Source: VRUE01 sp963705635
GTDB lineage: Bacteria > Actinomycetota > Thermoleophilia > Solirubrobacterales > 70-9
Reading direction: 5' to 3'
Length of the DNA: 64,000 nucleotides
Assembly: GCA_963705635.1 (NCBI GenBank)
Contig: CAVPKH010000001.1
Coordinates: 682,001-746,000 of the forward strand
In this document: piece after piece, positions 32,611 to 41,723 of the stretch
How the letters are laid out: the number at the start of each line of letters is the position of its first letter
Position numbering within the stretch: position 1 is the first letter of the stretch
The notes under the pieces: generated by a model
Told to the model about the DNA's origin: nothing
Database searches by the model: none
Seen by the model: only the letters and a program-made list of their open reading frames with translations
Position numbers and translations under genes: made by a program

Positions 32611-34110
32611 CTACGCCGAAGCTGGCGGTCCGAACCAGGTGGTTAGCGCCTCAACGAGGCCCGGCTGGGTTAGGTCTCCGACCCAGGCCACATATCCGTC
32701 GGGCCGGATCAACACGGCAGCGGGAGCGGTGACCGGGCCGAGTACCGGGAGCTCCCACTCGCCCTCATGGCTCGCTTCGATCAGCTGCACCCGGTCGGCC
32801 CATCGGGTGATGTCGAAGCCGCCGGGCTCACCGAGGTTGAGCAACACCGGCTTGGCGCCGTGCAGCAGCTCGAAGACCCGCAGCGGGCCGTCGGCGGTCG
32901 CGAGGTCCAGGTCGGGCATGCGGCGGCCGAGCAGGGGGTGGCCCTCGCCGAGGTCGTAGTGAATGTCCAGCCCGGAGATCAGCCCGGCGAGCCGTTTGCG
33001 AGGCTCGTCCATGGTCGCCAGCTCCGAGACGACATCGACCAGGGCCTGCATGCGCTCGTCCCGGCGCTGGAGCGCGGCCTGAGCCATCGTGTGCTGGATC
33101 GCACGGGCAGCGACCGGGTGGCGCTCGTCTTGATATGTATCCAGGAGGCTCTCCGGGGAGGCCCCGTTGACCACCTGGGCCAGCTTCCAACCCAGGTTCA
33201 CCGCATCGCCCACACCGAGGCTGAGGCCCTGTCCACCCGCGGGGTAGTGCACGTGCGCCGAGTCGCCGGCGAGCAGGACTCGCCCCTCGCGGTAGGCCGC
33301 TGCCTGGCGGGTCATGTCGGTGAACCTGGAGATCCAGGTGGGATTGTGGACCCCGAAGTCGGTGCCGTAGACCGTGATCAGCGCCTCGCTCAGATCGCCC
33401 AGGCTGGGTTCGGCTGTGGCTCCGACCTGCTCCTCGGTCACCAGGACCCGTACGGGTCCCTGATCCGCATAGACCACCTCGCCGTCGCGGATTTCGTACT
33501 CGACCCTGCCGAGGGAATGGATGCCAAGATCGTCGTGGCGGATGCCAAAATCCGGCTCCTCGGTCGTCTCGACCTCGGCGATCAGGTTGCTCCTGGTCGG
33601 GTCCCATCCGGGGAACTCGATGCCGGCTGCTTTGCGGATGACGCTGCGTCCTCCATCGCAGCCGACGAGATACCGCGCCCGCAGCGGCTGGTCGTCGGAC
33701 AGCTCGACGTCGACGCCGGTGTCGTCCTGGGCGAAGCCCGTCACCTCGCATCCGTAGTAGATCCGCACCGGCACCTCGGCGATCCAGGCGGCCATGATCC
33801 GCTCGATCTGGTTCTGCCAGATCCCCAGCGAGTAGGGGTGGCGCGTCGGGAAGTCGCTCATCTCCAGCACGGTCGTGGCCAGCATCGCGGCCTGGGCCAC
33901 CTGACCCTCGGCGAGGAAGCGATCGGCGACCCCACGCTGATCCAGCAGCTCGATCGTGCGCGCGTGAAAGCCACCGGCCCGTGAGCCGGCGAGCACGTGA
34001 TCGGGACGCCGCTCAACGACCGCGACGTCGACCTCCGCCAAGGCCAGCTCAGCCGCCAGCATCATCCCCGCCGGACCGCCGCCGGCGATCACCACTGCAT
34101 GCTCGCTCAT
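32611..34110 (-). CDS. FAD-dependent aromatic/antibiotic monooxygenase
   Basis: The 499-residue protein is a class A flavoprotein hydroxylase like phenol or rifampicin monooxygenases. It has the FAD GxGxxG motif (VIAGGGPAGMMLAAELALAE), the DG motif (VGCDGGRSVIRKAAG), the GD motif (LAGDSAHVHYPAGGQGLSLG) and a thioredoxin-like C-terminal tail (MPDLDLATADGPLRVFELL). ATG 34110 precedes the nucleotide-binding strand. The substrate is unknown. Confidence 0.9.
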   Translation of the reverse strand: MSEHAVVIAGGGPAGMMLAAELALAEVDVAVVERRPDHVLAGSRAGGFHARTIELLDQRGVADRFLAEGQVAQAAMLATTVLEMSDFPTRHPYSLGIWQNQIERIMAAWIAEVPVRIYYGCEVTGFAQDDTGVDVELSDDQPLRARYLVGCDGGRSVIRKAAGIEFPGWDPTRSNLIAEVETTEEPDFGIRHDDLGIHSLGRVEYEIRDGEVVYADQGPVRVLVTEEQVGATAEPSLGDLSEALITVYGTDFGVHNPTWISRFTDMTRQAAAYREGRVLLAGDSAHVHYPAGGQGLSLGVGDAVNLGWKLAQVVNGASPESLLDTYQDERHPVAARAIQHTMAQAALQRRDERMQALVDVVSELATMDEPRKRLAGLISGLDIHYDLGEGHPLLGRRMPDLDLATADGPLRVFELLHGAKPVLLNLGEPGGFDITRWADRVQLIEASHEGEWELPVLGPVTAPAAVLIRPDGYVAWVGDLTQPGLVEALTTWFGPPASA

Positions 34111-34463
34111 CGCCACGCTCCGCACGACCCATGCGTCAAGGAAAAAACAGGCATTTTCGCCACTCCCATCTCCGAAGGTTCTGGCTTGCGGCTGGGCATT
34201 ATGCGGACGACCGGGGGCTTGAAACAAGCCCCCCAGGTGGCTATAAATTGGAGGTGGAAAGGCGTGGGTGCCCCTCTTTTCGTCCTCGCGAGGCGGCATC
34301 GGCCCTTCGCAGCGAGTGAAGTGGTCCTTGCCACCGGGCTGCGCGCTGTCCCGGGGATTCGCGAGTCGTGTCGATTTCGACGGCCCTCGTTCGTCGTAGT
34401 GGGTAGAGGCGGGAATATCGGGGTATGCCGAGCTTCCGCGATGACGACCGAAAGGACAGCGAG

Positions 34464-34892
34464 ATGAGAGTGATGGCGATAGTCAAGGCGAGCGAGGACT
34501 CCGAGGCCGGCGTGATGCCGAGCGAGGAGCTGCTTGCCGCGATGGGCGAGTTCAACGAGGAGATGGTCAAGGCTGGGGTGTTGCAGGCGGGGGAGGGCCT
34601 GCAGCCGACCGCGAAGGGCGCCCGGGTCAGCTTCGGCGGCGATGGTGAGCGGACCGTGACCGACGGCCCCTTCGCCGAGACCAAGGAGCTGATCGCCGGC
34701 TACTGGCTGATGCAGGTGGGCTCCTTCGAGGAGGCGGTGGACTGGATCAAGCGCTGCCCCAACCCGCACAGCGAGCCAGGTGAGATCGAAATTCGCCAGA
34801 TCTTCGAGGCGGAGGACTTCGGCGAGGAGCTCACGCCGGAGCTGCGTGAGCAGGAGGAGCGCATCCGGGCGCAGGCGGAGCAGAACCAGTAG
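34464..34892 (+). CDS. DGPF/YCII-like protein (unpaired)
   Basis: This 142-residue protein has the DGPF signature in TVTDGPFAETKELIAGYW, after MRVMAIVKASEDSEAG and a central GEGLQPTAKGARVSFGG. It lacks an adjacent ECF42 gene, unlike the other two copies. AGCGAG precedes the ATG. It stands alone between a monooxygenase and a thiol oxidoreductase gene. Confidence 0.8.
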   Translation: MRVMAIVKASEDSEAGVMPSEELLAAMGEFNEEMVKAGVLQAGEGLQPTAKGARVSFGGDGERTVTDGPFAETKELIAGYWLMQVGSFEEAVDWIKRCPNPHSEPGEIEIRQIFEAEDFGEELTPELREQEERIRAQAEQNQ

Positions 34893-34965
34893 CGGGCCGG
34901 ACGGCGCGGCGGGCGAGCCGAGCACGAGGGCGACGCCCGCCGCGCCGTCGCTGCGGCTTTGAGGA

Positions 34966-35406
34966 TTAGTCGGCCCGATTGAGCGATTGCTCGCGCTGGC
35001 GGACGCGTTCGCTCGCGCGTTCCTTGGAGCTTGCCGGCACCCAGCTCGAGAGCTGCGAGCGGTGGTCGGCCAGCCAGCGGTAGCCGCCGGCGGTGGGTCC
35101 CGGGAGCTTCGCCAAGGCGACGGCTGGGAGCCGCCCGCCGGGCAGCAAGCGCAGCAATGGCGGGAGCGCGGCGCCTCCCGACTGGCGTGCGCCGATGGGG
35201 GAGACCAGGTGCCACGAAGCCATGCGCTCGGTGGGTGAGAGGTCCGCGAGAAGGTCATCGGCCTCGGCTCGCTGCAGAGCGATCGGCCGCAGGCGCACGG
35301 CGCGGTCCCAGCTCAGCAGGACGGCGAGGACCCACTTGCACAAGCCGCAGTCGGCGTCGTAGAGGATCAGCCAGCGTTGCCGTCCTGCGCCGCCGGGCAG
35401 CGACAC
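34966..35406 (-). CDS. DUF393 (DCC-family) thiol-disulfide protein
   Basis: This 146-residue protein has the DxxCxxC motif YDADCGLCKWVLAVLLSWDR of the DCC family near the start, with the AVRLRPIALQRAEADDLLAD strand-helix that follows. The family is thioredoxin-like; its substrate is unknown. It follows the DUF2867 gene by ten bases on the same strand, so they probably form an operon. Confidence 0.8.
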   Translation of the reverse strand: MSLPGGAGRQRWLILYDADCGLCKWVLAVLLSWDRAVRLRPIALQRAEADDLLADLSPTERMASWHLVSPIGARQSGGAALPPLLRLLPGGRLPAVALAKLPGPTAGGYRWLADHRSQLSSWVPASSKERASERVRQREQSLNRAD

Positions 35407-35416
35407 GGCGATCCGG

Positions 35417-36016
35417 CTAGGCCTGCGTCGGCGTCGCGGCAGCGTCGCGCGCTCGCCAGGCCCGCTCCGCTTCGCGCAGCATCGGCGGGTACACGATCAG
35501 GTGCCGGAAGGGCTTGATCGCGGCCATGTAGGCGGATCCGAAAAGTCCGTTTGGCTTCACCAGGACGGCCATCCGGGCGCGGAAGCCCCCGCTCTCGTCC
35601 TGGACCCTGCCGATGTGCATGACCCCGTGCATGGTCCCGTTGGCGATCTCCGCCGCAAACTCGTCCTCGAGCAGGTAGAGCGAGGTGAAGGGGAGCGCAT
35701 CGAAGCTGGGGCAGGGGGTCTCGAGGAGGTCCGCCGGCAAGCGGTCGCGGAGCGTCGGCACCCTGGAGCCGAGGCCGGCGTCCGGGTCGTCCCAGCCGAG
35801 CAGCTCCCCGAGCTTCCAGCGGATCGCGAAGAGGGTGCGGACGGCGCTGGAGGAGCTCTGCGACGGGTCCTGCGAGGTGATCATCTGCACCAGCGGAGGG
35901 AAGTCGTCCGGACCGCCCGACCCGGGCAGCTCCCAGACGTCCTCGAGCCGGAAGTCGCTGGTGAACTCGTGGATGCGCCAGGGCTGGGAAGCGTGTGCGC
36001 TGTTCGGCAGCCTCAT
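35417..36016 (-). CDS. DUF2867-family protein
   Basis: This 199-residue protein matches the DUF2867 family in its opening (MRLPNSAHASQPWRIHEFTS, FRLEDVWELPGSGGPDDFP). A conserved central RDRLPADLLETPCPSFDALP and a C-terminal VLVKPNGLFGSAYMAAIKPF are also present. The function is unknown. GGAGG lies seven bases upstream and overlaps a palindrome between it and the divergent TetR gene. Confidence 0.8.
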   Translation of the reverse strand: MRLPNSAHASQPWRIHEFTSDFRLEDVWELPGSGGPDDFPPLVQMITSQDPSQSSSSAVRTLFAIRWKLGELLGWDDPDAGLGSRVPTLRDRLPADLLETPCPSFDALPFTSLYLLEDEFAAEIANGTMHGVMHIGRVQDESGGFRARMAVLVKPNGLFGSAYMAAIKPFRHLIVYPPMLREAERAWRARDAAATPTQA

Positions 36017-36024
36017 TCGTGGAC

Positions 36025-36054
36025 CTCCATCTATACGGTAGCGTATGGATGGAG
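36025..36054. promoter_or_regulatory. TetR-type operator between divergent genes
   Basis: Thirteen-base arms CTCCATCTATACG and CGTATGGATGGAG (12 of 13 pairs) flank a four-base spacer. The arms sit over the DUF2867 ribosome binding site. The palindrome is a good operator for the TetR gene that starts at 36111. Confidence 0.65.
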
Positions 36055-36110
36055 ACTAGGCATGATCCACGGCGGTGTCAAATCCGCCCGGGGAAGGGAT
36101 CGAGTAGGCG

Positions 36111-36674
36111 ATGGCAGTGACCCGCACGCCACGCGGCAGCTGGATAGAGGAGGGCCTGCGGGCGCTTGCCGCCGGCGGCCCGGACGCCGTCCGGATCGAG
36201 CCGCTGGCGAAGGCGCTTGGCGTCACCAAGGGCGGCTTCTACTGGCACTTCGACGACCGTCGGGCGCTGCTCGACGAGATGCTCAACGCCTGGGAGCGGC
36301 TGAGCGTCGACGAGGTGATCGAGCGGGTCGAGAGCGGGGACGGTGACGGCAGGGCCAAGCTGCGGCGGCTGTTCACGCTCGCCTCCTCCGGCGACCGCTT
36401 GCTGAAGATCGACCTCGCGGTTCGCGATTGGGCCCGGCGCGAGCCGGCGGTCGCCGAGCGCCTCCGCCGCGTCGACAACCGGCGAATGGAGTACATGCGC
36501 TCCTTGTTCGGGGACTTCTGCCAGGACGAGGACGACGTCGAGGCCCGCTGCACGCTCGCCTTCTCGCTCTTCATCGGCAGTCACTTCATGGCAGCCGATC
36601 ACGGTCGGCGCAGTCGCGCGGACGCGCTGGAGCTGGCCATGAGGTGGCTCGAGGCCGGCCCCGGCGCGTCCTGA
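36111..36674 (+). CDS. TetR-family regulator
   Basis: This 187-residue protein has the TetR DNA-binding domain WIEEGLRALAAGGPDAVRIE then PLAKALGVTKGGFYWHFDDR. A short ligand domain follows. It probably regulates the divergent DUF2867/DUF393 genes and itself through the palindrome at 36025-36054. No SD is seen at the ATG. Confidence 0.9.
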   Translation: MAVTRTPRGSWIEEGLRALAAGGPDAVRIEPLAKALGVTKGGFYWHFDDRRALLDEMLNAWERLSVDEVIERVESGDGDGRAKLRRLFTLASSGDRLLKIDLAVRDWARREPAVAERLRRVDNRRMEYMRSLFGDFCQDEDDVEARCTLAFSLFIGSHFMAADHGRRSRADALELAMRWLEAGPGAS

Positions 36675-36777
36675 TTCAGGGCATGGCGGCGGTTGGGCCG
36701 GGACTACCGGCGCTTCGTCAAGGCAAGGCGCCGATCGTCCTGGGATCGACCTGGGTGAACAGCGAGAAACAGGCCGG

Positions 36778-37356
36778 TCAGCAGGCGTGGTTTGCGGTGG
36801 CTCTCGCGTTTCTCAGCCTGCCCTGGATCTTCACCCTCTGTTTGTGCCCGCTGGCTTTTTTCAGCTGGCCTTTGAGCTTGCTGATTTGCTGCCGAGCCGT
36901 GAGGCACTTCGCGGATGGGATGGAGACGGCGGGCGGGGTCGGGATTGCCGGAGCCGGTACGACCGGGGCGGGCGGGAGGGGTGGTGGCGCAGGGGCATCC
37001 ATTCGAAAGTCCCACGACCCAACTTCCACGCCTTCGACGTACCAGGAGACAAAATGAGTCCCCGCTTCTCCCGTGACAATGGAGTTGACGTAGAGAACAC
37101 CGCCTTCAGCGAGTTCTTCGTCCCCGCAAAGAACGTCTTCATTCGGGAATTCGATGCAGATTTCGTATTCCGTGTTGGCGCTTGATTCAAAGAAGGCCCC
37201 TGGAAAGTCGCCCAGCTGGCACACGTGCGCAGGGGTTGGGGTGTCTGCCAGGTCGTCACAGCCGACATAAGTTTTGAATTCGGCGGCGGATGCTGGCAGC
37301 GGGCTCAACAGCATGGGCGCGGCTGCAAGCAGCAGGCCAAAAAGCAATCGCTTCAT
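36778..37356 (-). CDS. Secreted protein with proline linker
   Basis: This 192-residue protein has a signal peptide (KRLLFGLLLAAAPMLLSPLP), a beta-rich domain with four cysteines (EYEICIEFPNEDVLCGDEEL) and a proline-rich linker (APAPPPLPPAPVVPAPAIPT). A short basic helical end with two cysteines follows (CLTARQQISKLKGQL). It is exported and of unknown role. ATG 37356 fits the leader best; a TTG nine bases upstream is also in frame. Its base composition is lower in GC than its neighbours. Confidence 0.65.
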   Translation of the reverse strand: MKRLLFGLLLAAAPMLLSPLPASAAEFKTYVGCDDLADTPTPAHVCQLGDFPGAFFESSANTEYEICIEFPNEDVLCGDEELAEGGVLYVNSIVTGEAGTHFVSWYVEGVEVGSWDFRMDAPAPPPLPPAPVVPAPAIPTPPAVSIPSAKCLTARQQISKLKGQLKKASGHKQRVKIQGRLRNARATANHAC

Positions 37357-37495
37357 CTCTGCCAACCTGCCTCTCAGTTATCGATTAATCGAGCTTTACG
37401 GAGGTAGGTAATACCACGGCGGCGCTCCCTGTGGCCCGCCGCTCGCCTTGCCCCTCAACGCGTTTGACAGAGCCGAGCTCGAGTGAAGCCCGGCC

Positions 37496-37512
37496 ATTAC
37501 CTGCGAGGTAAT
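37496..37512. promoter_or_regulatory. Palindrome upstream of the XRE gene
   Basis: A perfect inverted repeat ATTACCT-GCG-AGGTAAT ends 14 bases before ATG 37527. A related half-site (GGTAATACC) occurs near 37408. This is a likely autoregulatory operator of the XRE-type regulator. Confidence 0.6.
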
Positions 37513-37526
37513 CGAGGACCGGCCGC

Positions 37527-38363
37527 ATGGCGGTTAGAGTCGGCCGCTCTGAGATGGCGACGGCAAGCTCCCCACCCGGGGTCGGGTCGCTGCTGCGCGA
37601 GTGGCGCGGGCGGCGACGGCGCACCCAGCTTGACCTGGCCCTTGACGCCGGCATCTCGGCACGGCACCTGAGCTTTGTCGAGACCGGCCGTTCGCGGCCG
37701 AGCGCCGAGATGGTGCTGCTGCTGGCCGAGCAGCTCGAAGTCCCCTTCCGCGAGCGCAACCAGATGCTGCTCGCCGCCGGCCACGCGCCGATCTTTCCCG
37801 AGCGCTCGCTGGACGAGCCGGAGATGGCGCCGGTGCGGGAGGCGCTCGACGTGATCCTCAGCGGCCACGAACCCAATCCGGCAGTCGTCGTCGACCGTGG
37901 CTGGAACTTGGTCGCCGCCAACTCGGCGATGGGAGCGCTGGCCGAGCAGGTGGACCCGGCGCTGCTCGAGCCGCCCGTCAACGTGATGCGGGTCGGCCTG
38001 CACCCGCGGGGCCTGGCCGCCGGAATCGCCAACCTGGGCGAGGTGCGGGCCTACTTCGTCGGGCGGCTCGAACGCCAGGTCGCGCTCAGCGGGGACGGTG
38101 ACCTGGCCGCGCTGCTCGCCGAGGTCGCCGCCTACCCGGCGCCGGCCTACGAGCACGATCCGGCCTCCGAGGTGGCCGCTGGGAACATCCTCACGCCGAT
38201 GATGCGGATGAGGGGGCCCGGCGGCGGCGAGCTGTCGTTCTTCTTCACCGTCGCCACCTTCGGCACCGCGGTCGAGGTGACGACCTCGGAGCTGTCGATC
38301 GAGCTCGGGTTTCCCGCCGACGTCGCGACCGCCGCAGCGCTGCAAAAGCTACCTCGGGGGTAA
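37527..38363 (+). CDS. XRE-family regulator with MmyB-like domain
   Basis: The 278-residue protein has a helix-turn-helix domain (LLREWRGRRRRTQLDLALDA, GISARHLSFVETGRSRPSAE). A MmyB-like ligand-binding PAS-type domain follows (PNPAVVVDRGWNLVAANSAM; NPAVVVDRGW is the family signature). MmyB members regulate small oxidoreductase genes and bind fatty-acid-type ligands. ATG 37554 is a second start. The downstream FAD oxidoreductase is 57 bases away and may be its target. Confidence 0.9.
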   Translation: MAVRVGRSEMATASSPPGVGSLLREWRGRRRRTQLDLALDAGISARHLSFVETGRSRPSAEMVLLLAEQLEVPFRERNQMLLAAGHAPIFPERSLDEPEMAPVREALDVILSGHEPNPAVVVDRGWNLVAANSAMGALAEQVDPALLEPPVNVMRVGLHPRGLAAGIANLGEVRAYFVGRLERQVALSGDGDLAALLAEVAAYPAPAYEHDPASEVAAGNILTPMMRMRGPGGGELSFFFTVATFGTAVEVTTSELSIELGFPADVATAAALQKLPRG

Positions 38364-38420
38364 TCGACAGGCCTCCCGATCGCTGCGACGGTTGCTCGTA
38401 TCGAGCGGCGGGGGAGAAAT

Positions 38421-39725
38421 GTGGAGGGCTTCGACGTCGTGGTGGTGGGGGCGCGGTGCGCGGGCTCGCCGCTGGCGACGATGCTCGCCCGCCGGGGCCT
38501 GAAGGTCTGCCTCCTGGACCGGTCGCGGTTTCCCAGCGAGACCCTCTCCACCCATGTGATCCAGCCCTGCGGCGTCGCCGTGCTCGACCGCCTCGGGCTG
38601 CTGGACGCCGTCCTCGCGGCGGGGGCGGCATCGCTGACGCGTTTCACCCTCGTCGCCGACGACGCGCGAATAGAAGCGGCGATCGATGCCGACGCGTTCG
38701 GCGCCCCGTCGCTGAGCTTGCGCCGGGTCACGCTTGATCATCTCCTCGTCGAGGCCGCGGCAGCGGCCGGGGCGGAGGTCCGCACCGGCACGCGGGCGAC
38801 CGGTCTGCTGAGGAACGGCGGACGGGTCACGGGGGTCGAGACTCCGCAGGGCCCGCTGAGCGCTCGATCGGTGGTCGGGGCCGACGGTCGCGGCTCGACC
38901 GTGGCCAGCTCGGTCGGGGCCGCCGAATACCACCTGGCGCCCCCCGAGCGGATGTTTGCGTGGGCCTACTTCGAGGGCGTCGCCGAGGCGGAGGGTCACC
39001 TGCGACTCGGATCGCTGGGGCCGCTGAACTTCGTCGCCAGCCCCACCGATGCCGGGCTCTACATGGCGGCGGTTTGCCCTCCGCTGAGCACCAAGGGTGC
39101 CTTCCTCGCCGACCGCGAGGGCAGCTTCATGGCGGCAATCGGCACCTGGCCCGAGCTGGCCGACCTGCTGGCCGGGGGGGAACGGATCGGCCCGATACGG
39201 GTGATGAGCAACTGGCACGGCTACTTTCGCCAGGCGGCTGGCCCCGGATGGGCGCTGTTGGGGGACGCCGGGAATTTCAAGGACCCCTCGCCGGCGCAGG
39301 GGATCGCAGACGCACTCCGCCAGGCCGAGCGCCTGGCCGATGCCATCGAGGCGGGTCTCGGTGGAGCGGCCGACGCCGACGACGAGCTTCGCCGCTGGTG
39401 GCGGTGGCGCGACGAGGATGCCTACGAGATGCACTGGTTCGCCGCCGACATGGGGGCTGCCAGCACGGAGTCGCCGCTCGCCGCTCAGTTCAACCACGAC
39501 CTCGCTGGCGACGAGGAGGCCATCGAAGGACTCCTGCGAGTGCTCAACCACGATCTCCTGCCCTCGCGGTTCTTCACCCCGCGGCGCCTCGGTCGCACCG
39601 CCGCCCGCGCGGTCCGCAACCGGCCGGACCAGATCCCGGCGATGGCGAGAGAGGCGGCGACGGAGATCGGCAACCAAATCCGCCGCTCGAGGCAGCGCCG
39701 CGCTGCGCGTAGGCTGCAACGGTGA
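38421..39725 (+). CDS. FAD-dependent oxidoreductase (geranylgeranyl-reductase-like)
   Basis: The 434-residue protein has an N-terminal FAD motif (FDVVVVGARCAGSPLATMLA), a DG-type segment (VVGADGRGSTVASSVGAA) and the conserved GD motif (LLGDAGNFKDPSPAQGIADA). It belongs to the NAD(P)/FAD-dependent family that includes geranylgeranyl reductases and halogenases. GTG 38421 is chosen because a GGGGGAG ribosome binding site lies five bases before it. The substrate is unknown. Confidence 0.85.
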   Translation: MEGFDVVVVGARCAGSPLATMLARRGLKVCLLDRSRFPSETLSTHVIQPCGVAVLDRLGLLDAVLAAGAASLTRFTLVADDARIEAAIDADAFGAPSLSLRRVTLDHLLVEAAAAAGAEVRTGTRATGLLRNGGRVTGVETPQGPLSARSVVGADGRGSTVASSVGAAEYHLAPPERMFAWAYFEGVAEAEGHLRLGSLGPLNFVASPTDAGLYMAAVCPPLSTKGAFLADREGSFMAAIGTWPELADLLAGGERIGPIRVMSNWHGYFRQAAGPGWALLGDAGNFKDPSPAQGIADALRQAERLADAIEAGLGGAADADDELRRWWRWRDEDAYEMHWFAADMGAASTESPLAAQFNHDLAGDEEAIEGLLRVLNHDLLPSRFFTPRRLGRTAARAVRNRPDQIPAMAREAATEIGNQIRRSRQRRAARRLQR

Positions 39726-39803
39726 AGGAGCGCCGCTGCCGCGAGCGGGCGTTGAAGAGAGTCAGCCCCTCGCCGGTCTAGTCGCCGAGCCGTGCGATCC
39801 CGC

Positions 39804-41448
39804 TCAGGTCAGGTGGCGGCGGAAGCTCGGCCGCAGGGCGTGCTCGCCATCCTCGCCCGGAACGGTCTTGTCGAGGCGCATGAATGCCTCGCGCCGGTCG
39901 AGCCGCAGGCTGGCCACCTGGTTGTCGAAGCAGGGTCCCTCGAGGGTGCGCCAGCGGATGCCGGGGTCGGGAGCGCCGGCGAGGCGGGCGAGGGCAGAGG
40001 CGGCGGCGGTCAGGGGCCGGCCGAAGCCAGCCCGCACGACCCTGCGCTCGCGCTCCTCGAGGGGGTTGCGGTAGGGCGAGCAGACGGCCTGGTAGACCGG
40101 GCTTCGCTGGGCCGCAGCCGCGGAAGGCGACCTCGCAGAGGTAGGCGTGGTGGACGTCGCCGGAGAGGACGACGATCGAGGCCGGCGCCGTGCCGCGCTG
40201 GCCCGTCGCCACCTCGGCCAGGAGGTCGCGCAGCCGTTCGAAGGAGAGGCCAAAGGAGGCCCAGTGGTCGAAATCGACGGCGCGGCGCAGCTTCTCACTG
40301 GCCTTGGCCAGGGTCGAGCCGAAGGCGCCGTCGCACATCCGCTCGTTCCAGGCCTCGAGGTGGTGAAGGCCGGGCGAGAGCAGGAAGGGGACGGTGGTGG
40401 CGATCAGGAGGTGGTCGAAGTCGCCCTCGGCCCGCGCGGCGATCCAGTCCCACTCCTCGTCGTCGACGATCGAGCGCCGGTCCCGCTCGAGCACCCGGCC
40501 CGCCCGCGAGTCGACGAAGATCGCCCGGGTGCGGCCGAAGTCGCGGCAGAAGCTCCAGCGGGTCCCCGACTCGGTCGAGTCGATCTGCCGCGCCCACTCG
40601 AAGAGCTCCGAGCCGGCGTGCTGGTTGCCGCGGACCCGCGCGTAGAGCTCGTTCTCGTCGAGCTCGCGCGGGGAGAGGTTGCCGAGGTGCTGGTAGATCC
40701 AGTAGCTGGCGATGCAGCCGACGACGCGCCGGTGCCACCAGGAGCGCTGCCGCATCTCCTCGACCCAGGAGCGCGAGATGTTCCAGTCGTCGCTCATGTC
40801 GTGGTCGTCCCAGAGCATCGAGAGCGAGACGTTGGAGAAGAGCCAGCGGATCAGTGGCTCGCGCCAGGACTCTCAGGTAGAGCCAGGTGTACTCCTCGAA
40901 GTCGGTCACCTCCTCGCCCGGCGGCGTCGCGGTGCCGCGCCGCGCCCGGATCCGCTCGCGGGTCTGCGGCGAGCCCTCGTCGACGTAGACCTGGTCGCCG
41001 AGCAGGAAGAGCTGGTCGGGCCAGCGTTCGCGATCGCCCCGCGCCATCTGCTCGGCGAGCACCCAGAGGGCGTCGACCTCGCGGCCGTCCTCGTGGCTGT
41101 CCTTGGTCTCGGTGTAGGGCGGCTCGTGGGGGAGGGCGACCCGGCAGGAGCCGAAAGCAGATGTCCAGCGGGCCCTCACCGCCCTGGGTGCGGATCGCGC
41201 TCGGCGGCAACTCCGAGGAGGGCGGTGGCCAGCGGGTCGCGCCATCGAGCGCCACCTCGTACTCGTAGCTGGAAGTCGGGCTCGAGGCCCTCGAGGCGAA
41301 CCAGGGCGTAGTGATGGTCCTCGACTCTGAAGGTCGGCTCGCGGCGCCCGAGGATCTCGACCTCGCAGGCCTCGCTCGTCTCCACCCAGACGGTCGCCTC
41401 GGTCTCCGAGACGTAGCGCAGCAGCGGCCCGAGGACCAGCTCGCTCAT
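39804..41448 (-). pseudogene. PhoD-type alkaline phosphatase, four frameshifts
   Basis: Pieces of one phosphodiesterase/alkaline phosphatase D run through different frames from ATG 41448 to a stop at 39804. They are: MSELVLGPLLRYVSETEATV, then YEVALDGATRW, FGSCRVALPHEPPY, FLLGDQVYVDEGSP (metal-binding GDQ), LWDDHDMSDDWNISRSW, FDHLLIATTVPFLL, VVLSGDVHHAYLCE (the GDVHH ligands), and PVYQAVCSPYRNPLEER. Each shift (near 41268, 41160, 40872 and 40128) is explained by one extra base. All catalytic pieces are preserved, so the gene is either freshly broken or affected by insertion errors. PhoD releases phosphate from esters outside the cell; no signal peptide is visible here. Confidence 0.75.
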
Positions 41449-41485
41449 CTGAGCCCCGGGGACATCTCTGCCGCCACTCCCGCGA

Positions 41486-41620
41486 TCAAATCCGGCCCAG
41501 CAAGAGCAGGATGAGAAGGACGATCGCAATCAGGCCAAGAATCCCCCCGGCCACCGCGACCTTGAGCAGGACGAGCGCGATCGCGACGATGATCAGCAGT
41601 CCGACGATAGCTCCAACCAT
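41486..41620 (-). CDS. Small hydrophobic membrane protein
   Basis: This 44-residue protein is nearly all membrane helices (IVGLLIIVAIALVLLK, a short VAVAGG turn, LGLIAIVLLILLLL) and ends GRI. A GGGGGA ribosome binding site lies six bases before its ATG. It resembles short DUF1328/YtjA-type proteins in size and pattern. It has no neighbour on the same strand that suggests a role. Confidence 0.65.
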   Translation of the reverse strand: MVGAIVGLLIIVAIALVLLKVAVAGGILGLIAIVLLILLLLGRI

Positions 41621-41723
41621 TGTTCCCCCCATGCAGCTTCGGTCCCGATTTGGAACATTTCGTTTAGCCGGCGCTACCCGTCCCTGCTCGCTTCGAAAAC
41701 AGCCGAAGTCGAGGGGGCGGCAG

